DNA of 64,000 nt from Cercis canadensis. Lineage: Eukaryota > Streptophyta > Magnoliopsida > Fabales > Fabaceae. Below are positions 14,166 through 26,327 of this stretch, one piece after another; the stretch's first letter is position 1, and the number at the start of each line of letters is the position of its first letter. Location: NCBI GenBank assembly GCA_003255065.1, contig QAOA01006931.1, positions 2,127,542-2,191,541 of the forward strand, written 5' to 3'. The translations under genes were made by a program, and so were the position numbers. The notes beneath the pieces are model-generated. The model worked only from the letters and a program-made list of their open reading frames with translations, did not search any database and had not been told where the DNA came from.

Positions 14166-14557
14166 TTGTTTACCCCATATTCATACTTGATCGGGTAAAA
14201 TAGTGGAACTCCATCAAGTATGGATTAAATTGTCATTCTCAGTCATTGGGACTTCGGAGAATAGGGTGAAAAGAACTAAAATAAAAAAGCAATTGTATCG
14301 AAATTATTCTATAATATTGAAACTAGGCTAACCATCCTTTTCTTGATCATTGGTCAACCATAAGAGAGAAATGACACGAAAAACTCAACAGCAGGCATCT
14401 AAGTGCATATTCTTCAATTACGCTTGCTATATGATCTCACCAACAAATATTAGCTCATTTCTTATGAATTAATAATCCTTCTCTTACATATGAAAAAACA
14501 AAAAAAAAATCCTTCTCTTATATTATACGACGTCTGGGAATATTATATGAAGACTAC

Positions 14558-15027
14558 GGGTGTGTTTTTCTGTTTTGGTTTTTAAAAATTATTTTTGAAA
14601 ACTATGTTTAAAGATTGTTATGCAAAACAAAAATATAAAAAAATATGTTTGATAAAGCAATGATTGTAGTTGAAGAGAAAATAACAAAAACCATATCAGA
14701 AATCTTCAAGAAATGGTAAATTTTTGCTCCACGCTATGACTTCTGGTGCCGGAGCTTGAAGCACGCCGCTGTTGGACGCTGGATTGCCGGAGCAGGATTG
14801 CTTGCTGCTGGTGAGTGGCGGGTTGAGAGAGTTTTGGCGAGCTTGAAGAGCATTTTCCTTTCTCATCTCTATTGGCTAGGCTTGGAGAATTGTTTTGGGA
14901 ACAAAAATAAGTCAGGCTTATTTTTGTTTTCTTATTTTTAGAATAATATTTTGAGAATAAGTTTTTAAAACATATAAACAAAAACAGCTTATCAAACAAT
15001 TTTTAAAAATAAAAATCAAATAGACCC
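14558..15027. mobile_element. Candidate MITE with GGGT(C/G)T ends
   Basis: The left end GGGTGTGTTTTTCTG with TTTTTAAAAATT and the reverse complement of the right end GGGTCTATTTGATTTTT with TTTTTAAAAATT form imperfect terminal inverted repeats of about 40-60 bases around a more GC-rich core. Both arms continue with TTTGATAA and AAACAAAAATA motifs. No clear target duplication was found, so the superfamily is left open. The short reading frames inside have no known domain. Confidence 0.4.
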
Positions 15028-15530
15028 TATACATCTTAATTATGGATGCGACTTCAGTGCAACATGTTGTGCAAATGCAACAACTGACATTGTTACATCA
15101 GCCCCAATTAAATGATGACATGTAATCAAGTTTCTCAAGGCCCTTCAAGTAAAATACTATGCATAACTAGTTTTAAGTAATTGTAAATTCATCCTCTCAA
15201 TTATTAAAAAATCTTCAATGAGTGCATTTTGGTCTGTCACCTTCCATTTGCCCCCTTTGTTTGAGCGACGAGAGACAGCAACTTGTGGTATATTAGTGTT
15301 TCCAAATTTGGCACATCTAAATTTTCACCCTTGAGACAAGTGCGGAGAAGCCGACAACTCCACCAGCAACAACGCCGCTTATAGGTGTGCTGCTGCTTTT
15401 GTTTGAGTTTGAATGGGTTCCTCAGTCTTGGGTGAAGTTGGTGGAAGAGAGAGCATCAAGTATCGCTGAAGAGAGAGAGAGAATATGAGCATAGTTTTTT
15501 ACATGAAAGAAAATAGAATCTAAGCCGGGT

Positions 15531-16140
15531 AGTGTTAGAAAATAAATTTCGCATAAAACCCCTCAAAGAATGTTCAGAAATTTGCTCTTAATTAGAGAGG
15601 AATAAGAGAAAAAGTAAAATCATAGCTAAGAACTCCAAGAAAATTGTAGTTAATATCCTCAAAACTTGATGAAAATCGAACCATCTAAAAAGAAATTGTT
15701 TGAGTAGTGTTCGAAAATGAATTTCGCACAAAACTCCTCCAAAAATTTGGAAGAATTTGCTCTTAATTAGAGATGAATAAGAGAAAAAGTAAAATCATAG
15801 CTAGGAACTTTGAGAAAACCGCAGCTAATATCCTCACAACTTGATGAAAATTGAACCATTTGAAAAGAAATTGCTTGAATAGTGTTAGAAAATGAATTTC
15901 GCACAAAATTCCTCAAAAAATTTGGAAAAATTCATTCTTAATTAGAGAGGACTCGGATTAAGGGTTCCTCTGCACCAAAACTTCGCCCAGCAGCTAATAT
16001 ATTTAGAAATTGATGAAAATCAAACAATTTGATGAAATTAATTGCTTTGGTAGTGTTAGAAAATGAATTTCACACAAAACCCTCAAAGAGTTTGAAGAAA
16101 TTCATTTCCATTTGATCCAGGTGATATTTTTCTTCCTTTC
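15531..16140 (+). repeat. ~175-bp tandem repeat, about 3.5 units
   Basis: The motif AGTGTTAGAAAATGAATTTC recurs at 15531, 15706, 15881 and 16052, giving periods of 175, 175 and 171 bases. Each unit also contains TTGCTCTTAATTAGAGAGGA, AGCTAAGAAC-like and CTTGATGAAAATCGAACCA blocks, so whole units are duplicated; the third unit has diverged in its second half. No open frame spans the array. It looks like a small local minisatellite. Confidence 0.85.
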
Positions 16141-16194
16141 TCGGTGACTTCCCCTCCCTTTCTCGCTCTTGTTTCTCTTTTAGGAAATTCTATG

Positions 16195-16380
16195 ATATCA
16201 TATGAATATATTATACTACTATGACATGACAAATATAAGTAATTTTTATATTTTATTGAATATAAATATAATTTATTTTATTTTCTTAAACAAACTTCAA
16301 AACAATTGACTTATACATATATCATTCACACACTAATTATCTCATGTAATATGACATACTATTTAGTAGTCATATTTAGT
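16195..16380 (-). repeat. AT-rich dispersed repeat, copy 2
   Basis: Shares ATTCTATGAT near one end and ATATGACATACT near the other, plus TTTTTATATTTTATT and TTAAACAAACTT blocks, with the copy at 47785-47990; its orientation is opposite to the copy at 2336-2490. Immediately downstream (16370-16510) a phrase around TAGTCATATGTAACTATTTG and GTCATGAAATTAATTTA is repeated two to three times. Confidence 0.45.
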
Positions 16381-18492
16381 TATTTGTGTCATGAAATTAA
16401 TTTAAGAATGAGTTGACATTACTTTAATAGTCATATGTAACTATTTGAGTCATGAAATTAATTTAGAAGTGAATTGAGATTAATTTAATGGTCATAAGTA
16501 GTTTAATAGTCTTGAATAATCAATTAAAATTGTTTTGCCAACGGGAGTTGATTTAATCAATAATGATCGAATTACTTAACTTGTAAGACTTACGTTCAAA
16601 TTTCATTATGAGCAATCCTCTTTTGGTACTACTATAAGTTATCGCTGAAACCTGTGGCATGCCTTAGCCTTAAAATGATTATATTATCTTATATGATGCT
16701 TGATAATACTTAATTAAATTGAATGAAGGGTTGTCAATTTGTCTCAAATCAAGTTCAATTAAAAATAGAATAAGATGAAATTATACTTTCCTTTTTCAAT
16801 TTAACACTAATCAAGTTCAATAAAAGAATTTAATTAAATTAAATTGAAGCTTTTTCAATTTGACACTAATTATATGAAAATGAGTCGAATCTTTTTAATG
16901 TAGTACTAAGTAAGTTTAATTGAATGGAAATCATCTATTGATTTCTAAAAACAATTATGGGGTAAATGTTGTAATTAATAGAAAATTACTAGGCTACTTT
17001 TATATTAACAGAAAACTACTTTATCCAGTTAACCAAAAAAGGAAGCAAACCTTTTGGCCAATAATATTGTTACACATGTGCTTGTCAGTTGTGATATTAG
17101 TCGTTTCCCTTAATTATATGTTTTAACAGTTCGGTATTGAGCAGAAAAAAGAATATGACTATTTGCAATCTACATTAATAATAGGTATGTCATTGTGTTT
17201 ACTCCCTCAAGCAACGAGCCTCACGGAAATTTAATAGTCAAGTGAACGTTATTGACTATATTTTCATGGATCTTTTGTTTTTTTTAGGTCAGAGGATATT
17301 AAGAGAGTAAATGATATCTGTAAGCTATTAAACCATGTCTAATAGTGAAAGAATAAATTGTTTTATAGGAAATCAAATCTCTATATTATCATGTAATAAT
17401 ATATTTATATTTTACAAATGATTAGATGTAGTTTAATAATAAAATATTTATATAGTCGATGATATAGCAAAAAACCATATAGAGTGACCCAAGAATCTAA
17501 CCTAGCATAAGGTGCAATTTATGTAGGCTCAGGTCAGGCTCACTGGTGTCTTTTTCTTCTTTTGAAACGAAGAGGAGGAAAATGGAAAGCAAGAGGGGGG
17601 AAAGGATTACGTGGAGTTTCAATCGACAACGGGACCCACAAGCAAGCTCCGACGTGGAACTCCACATGACAGTATGCTGACGTGTATGGAGAAGGACCAC
17701 TGAACCGGCCTGCAGTTTGCAGATAGTCTGGAAAAAAGAGAAAAAGTTAAGTATGATCAAAATCGAAGGGTCACCATGTGTTGAGGTGGGCCCAGCATAG
17801 CAGTGGCACAGTAGGCAATTATCACCACCTGGCAGGTCAAGCTGAAATCATTAATTCCCCCAAAAAAATTAACAAAGGCAATGCCCCAAAACCAAAATTC
17901 TGCCGGGGTAACTCGAGCCAACCCTGTTGCCTGCTTCAAAGCAGACAACGAAAGAGACGGCAGCTAACGGTGACGGACATCACGCAACGGTTTCCGTTAC
18001 CCGAAGCACACGCATCTCAATGCGCCGTACAATTCAACAAAATCATTAAATATCCATCGCCGTTATCTAACGATATCCCTGGCTTTTCTAAGAATTAAGA
18101 CGACTACCGTTACGCACGCCGTCCGGTTAACCGGCCCTCGTGTTAAATCCTAACCAGGGTTTGTGTCTGGTGGGAGGGGAGAGAGTAGAGACACGCACGA
18201 CACAAGTTAAAAAAGCAACAAAAGTCGCGTAAGTTATGTTATAATAAGACGCGCGCCAAGTGGTTTTGGTGATTCTGTGTAACGGCGTTTCCTGGATTCC
18301 TTAGAGAAAGGGGACCGAACCGAGCTGGAGCTGTGCAGAGACTCAAGACTGAAGAGAGAGAGAGATAGCGAAAGCGAAAGCGCGAGCGAGCTTGAGGAAA
18401 GTGGTTTTGAAACGGCTGCAGAGAGGATTACTGCACTGGTTTTGCGTTACATTTTTTCTTGGGTGGAGATCGTTACACAACACGCAGAGAGT
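16381..18492. other. Intergenic region and ARF9 promoter
   Basis: 16.4-17.5 kb is AT-rich with no recognised gene. From about 17500 base composition becomes markedly less AT-rich, consistent with the promoter and leader of the ARF gene that follows. An auxin-response-element core in reverse orientation (GAGACA) lies at 18188-18193, and a GA-rich stretch at 18350-18366 suggests the leader. Open frames at 17497-17760 (-) and 17778-18098 (+) have no recognisable domain. Confidence 0.45.
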
Positions 18493-18555
18493 ATGTCAAG
18501 CGTGGTAGCGGATTCGAAAAGTCGGTGCTTTTGTAATAACAATAATTGTAGATAA
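18493..18555 (+). promoter_or_regulatory. uORF 1 in the ARF9 leader (20 codons)
   Basis: An ATG at 18493 opens a 20-codon frame (MSSVVADSKSRCFCNNNNCR) closing with TAA at 18553-18555, about 140 bases before the main start. It would be translated if transcription starts upstream of it, which the GA-rich leader-like DNA from 18350 suggests but does not prove. ARF mRNAs are known for inhibitory uORFs. Confidence 0.5.
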
Positions 18556-18571
18556 ACTCCTACGTAGCGGT

Positions 18572-18577
18572 TGTCTC
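18572..18577 (+). promoter_or_regulatory. TGTCTC auxin response element core
   Basis: A perfect TGTCTC hexamer lies 120 bases before the ARF9 start codon, with the reverse motif at 18188-18193. Such hexamers are ARF-binding sites in auxin-responsive promoters, so autoregulation is conceivable; a single hexamer also occurs often by chance. Confidence 0.3.
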
Positions 18578-18610
18578 TGATTCCTTAATAGTGGTATAAT
18601 TGTGGTAATT

Positions 18611-18642
18611 ATGTACATATAATGAGGATTCAGATTCGCTGA
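18611..18642 (+). promoter_or_regulatory. uORFs 2 and 3 in the ARF9 leader
   Basis: ATG TAC ATA TAA at 18611-18622 is a three-codon frame; its last A begins a second ATG (18622) opening a six-codon frame that ends with TGA at 18640-18642. Both finish 55-75 bases before the main ATG, close enough to hinder reinitiation. Confidence 0.5.
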
Positions 18643-18696
18643 AAGTATAGTTTGAGGTTGAGGTGTTTGAATTTTTGTTGTTGACTTGGGGGTTGA

Positions 18697-21600
18697 ATGA
18701 TGTTGAATCGTGGAGGGTCATTGTCTCAGTCAAATGTTTCGGCTCAAGGTGAGAATCGCATGTTTTCTTACTGCTTTCTTTCATGGGGATTCTTGACCAG
18801 TTTGGTTCTTGACAACTTCTTGTGGTTTTCTTAAGCATTAGCTTGTGGTGGAGGGGACGATCTATATGAAGAACTATGGAAGGCTTGTGCTGGACCTCTT
18901 GTCGTCGTTCCTCGCCCCAACGAGAGGGTCTTCTATCTTCCTCAAGGACATATGGACCAAGTGAGTTTATTTATTCTTGAATTTTTTTCTATTTCAGATC
19001 CCTTTTCTTTTGTTTTACCTGCAAATCATTTCTAGGCACTGTTTCCTGTTTCTGAGATTAATTAGTCGATTTTCACCATTTACTTGTGTTTAAAATTTGA
19101 AATTTTGTCTAATTACTTATAATGGGAATGTTGCATACTTGGTTGAAATGGAATTTTTTTTCCCATTCTATTTTTGTGGCTTTAGTTGGAGGTATCAACA
19201 AATCAGGAACTAGATCAAAGGATTCCGCTGTTCAATCTTCCTCCAAAGATCCTTTGTCGTGTCGTGAACGTTCACTTACTGGTAATTTTCTCCCTGGTCC
19301 TCCTTTCTATCTTTTTTCTTTATAAAAAAATATTATAGTGTTACGTTACCGTGAAAATGCTCAAATTATCATCTGGAGTACTTTCTATCCTGTGGTATTG
19401 GTGTTCCTGATCATGTTTAAAACTTCATTTCACCTGTAGTTTTTCAGCAACCAAATATCTAATATACTTTATTCGTGGGGAAAAGAACTTACCTTAAATT
19501 TTTACATTACTAGGCTGAACAAGAAACGGACGAGGTTTATGCACAGATTACTTTGCTGCCAGAATCAAATGTAAGGATGTAGCTGCCCTTTCTGATTTCA
19601 AAAGTTTTCATGGTCAATCTTAGATTCTTTCTTCCGTTGTTTAGATTCTAATGGAACAAATATCTTAGCAAAATGAGCCAACAGACCCTGATCCATGCCT
19701 TCCTGAACATCCAAGGCCAGCGGTTCACTCATTCTGCAAGGTCTTAACTGCGTCTGATACCAGCACCCATGGAGGATTCTCTGTTCTCAGGAAACATGCC
19801 ACGGAATGCCTTCCTCCTCTGGTAATGACTTTTCTTGTACTACCGTAGAATTTTTTATCTTGAATATACTTTTTTTTTTCCCCTGACTGCCTTAGGCGTT
19901 GAGCATATTTTTGGATTTTGTTCAGGACATGTCCCAATCAACTCCGACACAGGAATTGGTTGCTAAGGATCTTCATGGTTATGAATGGCGCTTTAAGCAT
20001 ATATTCAGAGGTAAACGATATGAGAAATTATCACTTTCGTTTTCGTGATAAAACTTTCTACTTGCTTTAATGTATCTATTTTTAATGATCAGGTCAACCA
20101 AGACGACACTTGCTCACAACTGGATGGAGTACTTTTGTTACTTCTAAGAGATTAGTTGCTGGAGATACTTTTGTGTTTTTGAGGTACACCACTGTTCTTT
20201 TTCCTGGTTTCATTCATATGGTTTGGAAGTCTTCTAATCTAATATTATTGCAAGGTATGCTGCATATTTGTTTATTTATTTATTTGATAAGAAGAGGCAT
20301 GAATGTTTAATTACAGAAGCCTTAATTTATAAGATTTTTATGTTTAGAGGGGACAATGGAGAATTACGTGTTGGAGTGAGGCGTCTTGCCCGGCAGCAGA
20401 GCAGTATGCCATCATCTGTGATTTCCAGTCAGAGCATGCACCTAGGAGTTCTTGCAACTGCTTCTCATGCTGTTGCAACCCAAACCCTTTTTGTGGTATA
20501 TTACAAGCCAAGGTATATTTGTTACTTGTTTGAAGAAGAAATGGAAAAGTTGTACTTGTTGATCATTAGGATGATTCTTGATATGTGATTTTCTTTACAT
20601 CTCTTGAAATGATTAGGACAAGCCAGTTCATCATAAGCGTGAACAAGTATTTAGAGGCCATCAACAATAAGTTTGCAGTTGGCATGAGATTCAAGATGAG
20701 ATTTGAGGGGGATGATTCCCCTGAAACTGAGAAAAGGTAGTAAATTGACAATTGTAGTTTGTAATGTGATATTTTTCAAAGAGATTCTAATACATGGTCG
20801 GTCGGTCAGGTTTTCAGGCACAATTATTGGGGTGGAGGATATTTCTTCTCAGTGGGTAGATTCAAAATGGCGATCACTTAAGGTACTTGCTTATTTGAGT
20901 TCATTATTTATTTATTTCTTATTTCAACTGATTGTGCTATATTCATCTCTTTTCTATCCATTCCCAGGTTCAATGGGATGAACCTGCATCTGTTCCAAGA
21001 CCTGATAGGGTTTCACCATGGGAGATAGAACCCTTTCTGGCTACTGCTCCTGCATCTTCAGTTCCATCTGCTGTCATAAAGACTAAAAGGCCTCGAGTGC
21101 CCAGTGAAGTCCCAGTTCTTGGTGAGAAATTATTTCTTTTAACTCCTCTCAGTTCTGATAGTGATTGACTTGGTTTATCTTGACATCTGTTTCACTTTTA
21201 AATCTAGACACAACCTCAACTACATCTGCTTTCTGGAATTCTGGGCTGATGCAGCCTGATATAACACGTCTTAGTGTTGTAGCTGAAAGCAAAAGGAGTG
21301 ACAACACTGGTATATGGCGTCATAAGCTAACTGATATGAATAGTAAACGAAGCGGCAATACTCTATCAAGGAATCAGGCAGAAGGGAGTTGGCTATCTTC
21401 TCCCCATTCTAGTGGTCCTTCCCATTTATTTCAGGACACCACGGATGATAGCAAGAGTGTCACTGGTTGGTCTGTTCTCTCAGGTCATTCAACACCTCAC
21501 TCATCAAGGTTGAACAATGATCATGTGCTTGACCAAGTTGACAAGGAGAACAAAGTTGAGACTGCTACAAGCTGCCGATTGTTTGGAATTGAGCTAATTA

Positions 21601-22375
21601 ATCATAACAGAAACTCAACTGCTGTGGAGAAGGCACCTGCACATGCAGTGGGTGTACTGAGTGGTGGTTCTGAAGGCCATGTAAGCACCTTATCCGGAAC
21701 TGATTCGGACCAGAAGTCTGATATCTCAAAGGCTTCTAAAGAAAGGAAACAAGAACAGCAAGTATCACCAAAATTGTCTCAGGGCAAGCAAATTTGTTCC
21801 AGAAGTCGCACCAAGGTACTGATTTAGATTGTTTATGTAGATAAATAAATTCAATCTTCTATAGCCTAAATGCAAAATTTCTGAAGTAATCCTTCTATTG
21901 GTGTTCAAAACCTTCCAAAAGGTTCAAATGCAGGGAGTTGCAGTGGGTCGTGCAGTGGACTTGACCATGTTGGATGGGTATGATGAACTTATAGATGAAT
22001 TAGAGGAGATGTTTGACTTAACGGGACAGCTTCGACTCAGGAAGAAGTGGGAAATTGTCTTCACTGATGATGAAGGGGATATGATGCTTGTGGGTGATGA
22101 TCCATGGCCGTGAGTATCTCTTTTAATACAATTATAAAGATAATTTCATGCATCATTATTGAACTACTCCTCATATTGTACTTGTAACCTCCTCTCGGTA
22201 TTAATATCTTACTTGTTTGGTATTGTTATTTTCTTGCAGTGAATTCTGTAATATGGTGAGAAGAATCTTCATTTGTTCCAGCCAGGATGTGAAGATAAGT
22301 ACAGGAAGCAAATTGCCAATGTCTTCAATAGAAGGGGAAGGGACTGTAATAAGCTCGGACACAGCTGAAACCTAA
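18697..22375 (+). CDS. ARF9: Auxin response factor, ARF9/ARF11/ARF18 clade
   Basis: Fourteen exons: 18697-18748, 18842-18960, 19186-19281, 19514-19570, 19669-19821, 19926-20010, 20093-20183, 20348-20512, 20617-20736, 20810-20882, 20968-21121, 21208-21815, 21922-22109, 22240-22375; 698 residues. It is a nuclear B3 transcription factor binding auxin response elements. An N-terminal dimerisation segment ([15 protein letters not shown]) precedes the B3 domain (about 127-230: [40 protein letters not shown]). The ARF ancillary domain contains [13 protein letters not shown] and [10 protein letters not shown]. The middle region is Ser-rich rather than Gln-rich, as in class B repressors, and carries RLFGI (about 510), the TOPLESS-recruitment type motif. 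A C-terminal PB1 domain starts near 592 ([15 protein letters not shown]) and keeps the acidic GDDPWPEFCNMV face. An in-frame TGA directly precedes the start; ATG-ATG occurs in tandem. The sequence resembles Arabidopsis ARF9 (638 aa) most closely. Confidence 0.95.
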
Positions 22376-23747
22376 AAATTCGATTTTCTTATGTTGTCTT
22401 TACTTTTTTGTCAGTCTTTGTTGTTGTTGTAGTAGTAGTATTGTTGTTTCTGCGAATGTTTGTTTGTGGAAAGGAAGTTGGCGTATTTTTGGGTAGGAAG
22501 GTTTTTTGAAACTAGATGTGAAGGACACTGGCTAATTGAAGCTCGATTTTTAGAGCTATTAAGTTGAGACTCCAGGCACTAATTGAGCTTGAAAGACCAA
22601 AACAGAAGATTACAATGGGTTAGTGGGAGAGAACAAATGTAGGGTTTAGCATCTGTGAATATTCATGTTAACTCTTTATGATATATATGACTGGAACTTG
22701 GAAGGATGTTGTGGGTCCATAATTAGACTTGCTTTTCATGCTCATGGAATGCCAAATTATCACTCATTCATTGGTTTTAGGTGGAAGTGTGCTTATTTGT
22801 GCTTTGTATATGTGCTAACCTGGGTCCTGGGTGAGTGAATTGAATATCTATGTGACGTGAATTTGAAGGATGCGTTTAAATTGCTGGACTTGAATTTTAT
22901 TGTATTATTGAGAGGAGAGATATACGGTGGTCCATTGTTCCCCGCTGGTTCTTCTGACATATGGCAGTGGCAGGGTGGAGGCACTGTCACCCCTCTATGG
23001 ACCCTGCCCATATTCAACATTTCATGTTTTAACACTTAACAGATAACACATGCTTTGTGCAGATAAAACAAAGTCATGCGTACCCCTATCTATTTATTCT
23101 AGGGTCCATCGGATTACCAGCTTCCTTGTAATTCCTCCTCCTTAGTCCTTATGGTGTGTTGGACTAGAGTTTGTTGAATTCCGTACATGTTATATATTTC
23201 TAAAGCAGGATCATGTGCTCGAAGGTACTCTAACAATCACTGGAAATATCCTCTCGTTTTACTGGTATTGAATGATAAATGAGACTTCACTTGAAATTAC
23301 CAATATTGAAGACTGGGAATAGCTTAAAATTATAGTTAAATAACGTTTAAATCTTGAGGACCATTACAGACAGATACTAGTTAGAATCTTAAGCATTAAT
23401 AATGTTTATATGACCAAGACATGAGATTAACAAAATTGTTATTTATTTTACAAAATTCAAATAATATCCTTATCATCATTTTCTTCAGTGCTCTGACAAT
23501 TATCTTCTATTTTCGTGTGGTTCAAATAATCTGAATTTGATTTAACCAGGTTTTCTTTAGTGAATATTTTATCAGGTTTTAAAAGTGTAAGTAACAAGAC
23601 CCGAGATAATGATGGCATATTGATTAAAAAAATGCAGAAAATGCAAGCACAAAAGACAAGAGGAAAGGACAGTGTTGGTACATGGGGGATGAATAATCAA
23701 TTAAGATTCAATCGTGCACAAGGTATTAGGGTACCAAATTGAGGAAG
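22376..23747. other. ARF9 3' UTR and intergenic DNA
   Basis: The first 300-400 bases, with TTG/TAG repeats at 22415-22450, fit a 3' UTR. The rest has only short frames (22793-23039, 23560-23742) without recognisable domains. Confidence 0.5.
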
Positions 23748-24049
23748 GATCTTTACCCATTAATAATGGCCTAAAACCCCTCTTGGCCTATTTTGGCCCA
23801 ATCACTCAAATTACCAAACTATCCACATGCTTCTATAAATATTCTCCTCCTCACAGGTATTAAATACTTTTGATTCTTCCTTCATTTATTTCACTTTATA
23901 GCTCGTATTGATCAAACTTGACATTCGGAGTCTGAGTATCTCAGCTTGGCCCCTTTAGCTCATTTTTGTAAATTGTGCAGCTTGAGTTTCTAGCCCATAT
24001 CCGACCTTAAGCACTCCACCCGACCTTAAGCTCAACACAGGCATTGTCA
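23748..24049 (+). repeat. Left LTR of the 2.6-kb element
   Basis: About 302 bases, homologous to 25949-26327. It starts at GATCTTTACCCATTAATAA where the right copy has TGTCTATACCCATTAATAA. It lacks the extra units present near the end of the right LTR. Confidence 0.75.
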
Positions 24050-24759
24050 TTTGACATCGTCTGTGGGAACTTTTCCTTTAAAAAAAAAAATCTTTGATCG
24101 ATTTTGTTTTGAGCACTATGACAAACCAATTAGAAAGCACCCCTACACCCATGGGACCCACACATTAGCCTGACACCGCTCGCAGATCACCACCACCTCA
24201 TCCACCTCATCAAACCAATGTCAGCCCAAAAAATACCCAGCAAATCCCTATCCAAGAAGCTGTCCTAAACCAGCAAAATGACACTATATTTCCTTTTCTA
24301 AGAAATTCGAACTCTCAGAAGAGATAAATGCAGAAAGAGTCGAGCTTGCCAAGCTAAGAAAGCGAGAACGGCTAAGAGAGCTCTCGGATGAATCCCCATT
24401 GTACAACCCTTCCTTGCCAACAATTCCTTCGTCCCAATCTAGATGCCTAAGAGACCGATTCCCTGACTAATCAAGCAAGAGCCATCATTTTTTCCATACC
24501 TGCAATCAAGGACCTTCCCAAATAGTCAGCTCTTCAAAACCTTTACCTTCCAGCTCGGAGAAATAAAACAAGCTAGAAAACGTGCAAGGTATTAATCCTA
24601 ATTTCACTTATCACATACTTACAATTAATTTAAGAGCAAAATTGGTAAGCCAAAATAAACGAGTTTTCGACCTAGAGAGACATGCATCAATCTAAGAAGA
24701 GGTCTAAAAGCTCCTCGACCCCGATAAAATTTGAGCTCAACCTCCAAAGGAATATTAAC

Positions 24760-25440
24760 AAGGGCCAATGCCCTCAAAAAAACCAATGTTCTTCAAGTTG
24801 GTAAAAATCGAGCTCAAGGGCCAATGCCCTTAAAAGGACTAATGTCCTTCAAGCCGATAAAAACTGAGTTCAACCTCCAAAGGAAGATCAACAAGGGCAT
24901 CCTTCAAGTCGGTAAAAACCAAGCTCAACCTCCAAAGGAAGATTAACAAAGGTCAATGTCCTCAAAAGGACCAATGTCCTTCAAGCCGGTAAAAATCGAG
25001 CTCAAGGGCCAATGCCTTCAAAAGGATTAATGTTCTTCAAGCAGGTAAAAACTGAGCTTAACCTCCAAAGGAAGATCAACAAAGACCAATGCCCTCAAAG
25101 GACTAATGTCCTTCAAGTCGTTAAAAATCGAGCTCAACCTTTAAAGGAAGATTAAAAAGGGTCAATGTCCTCAAAAGGACCAATGTCATTCAAGCAGGTA
25201 AAAACTGAGCTCAACCTTCAAAGGATGATCAACAAGGGCTAATGCCTTCAAAAGGACCAATGTCTTTCAAGCCGGTAAAAATCGAGCTCAAGGGCCAATG
25301 CCTTCAAAGGACTAATGTCCTTCAAGTCGGTAAAAATCCTTCAAAAGGACCAATGTCCTTCAAGCTGGTAAAAATCGAACTCAAGGGCCAATGCCCTAAA
25401 AAAGACCAGTGACCTTCAACCCAATGAAAATCGAACTCAG
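24760..25440 (+). repeat. Tandem array inside the LTR element
   Basis: About eleven copies of a unit centred on CCTTCAAGCCGGTAAAAATC, followed by GAGCTCAA and alternating with CAAAAGGACCAATG, GGGCCAATGCC and CCTCCAAAGGAAGATCAAC blocks. Spacing varies from about 38 to 80 bases, so it is a higher-order mixture of two sub-units rather than one strict period. Stops occur throughout; no protein is implied. Confidence 0.85.
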
Positions 25441-25948
25441 CCTTCAATAAAACCAAGCTCGACATGCTAACTTAAACCACCAAATTAAAAGGTGCAAAAT
25501 ATACAAGCAACACACCGCCTGAGCTCGGAGCAACCGAGCATAACAACTCATGCCAAATAGCTTGTGAAGAAGAATCAAGCAAAAAAAATAGAGCTCAATT
25601 TACAAAATGCCGAGCTAGGAAAATCGAGCTCGCCCAAGAGCTCGGGTACAAATTGCTGAGCTCAAAAAAATTGAGTTCAACTTGAAAAATGCCAAGCTTG
25701 AAAATTTGAGCTCAACTTACAAAACGCCAAGCAAGGTATAGCTGAACTCAAACAACTTACAACTTGCCGAGCTAGGAAAATCGAGCTCGACAAATTTCAA
25801 ATTAAAACAAGAATACTAGGATAAACAATATAAAATTAAAATCATTCAGCTTGTACCACGTGGCGCACCACCAGCTACAACTTTGACTGAACACCCACCT
25901 TCATCTCTTAGCTCGGATACTCTACTCCAAGCTTTAGAGGGGGGCAAG

Positions 25949-26327
25949 TGTCTATACCCATTAATAAGGGCCTAAAACCCCTTTTGGCCTATTTTGGCCC
26001 AATCACCCAAATTACCAAACTACCCCCATGTTTCTATAAAGACTCTCATCCTCACATGTATTAAGGACTTTTGATTCTTCCTTCATTTATTCCACTTTAT
26101 AACTCAAACCGATCTAATTTGACCTTTGGAGTCCAAGTAACTTAACCCAGCCTCTTAGCTCATTTTTGTTAACTCTGCAACTCGAGTTTCTAGCACATAT
26201 CCAACCTCAAGCACTCCACCCGACCTCAAGCTTAACTCAAGTACTCCACCCAACCTCAAGCTCAACACAAGCCCGTATCCAACCTCAAACACTCCACCTA
26301 ACCTCAAGGTCAACATAGGCATCCTCA
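25949..26327 (+). repeat. Right LTR of the 2.6-kb element, expanded
   Basis: About 379 bases with a canonical TG start after the purine tract. Relative to the left LTR it carries about 77 extra bases made of repeated CACTCCACC(C/T)(G/A)ACCTCAAG units near 26210-26310, which explains its greater length. Confidence 0.75.

Larger units (their letters stand above)
23748..26327 (+). mobile_element. Non-autonomous LTR retrotransposon (LARD/TRIM-like)
   Basis: Two direct repeats bound the element: 23748-24049 and 25949-26327. Both contain TACCCATTAATAA, CCTAAAACCCC, TTTTGGCC, CAATCAC, ACTTTTGATTCTTCCTTCAT and TAGCTCATTTTTGT, and end near AGGCATN(G/C)TCA. Directly after the left copy a primer-binding-site-like stretch (ACATCGTCTGTGGGAAC) follows, of the type seen in plant Ty3/gypsy elements. 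Directly before the right copy is a purine tract (TTAGAGGGGGGCAAG). The 1.9-kb interior has no gag, protease, RT or integrase frame; it starts with a decayed frame at 24119 and is dominated by a tandem array. Thus it needed enzymes supplied in trans. The left end lacks the canonical TG, and I found no convincing target duplication. Confidence 0.8.

Noticed and set aside
17497-18098. Open frames on both strands before ARF9 (87 and 106 codons)
   Set aside because: No recognisable domain, both strands open over the same less AT-rich promoter region, no splice-consistent extension; chance frames.
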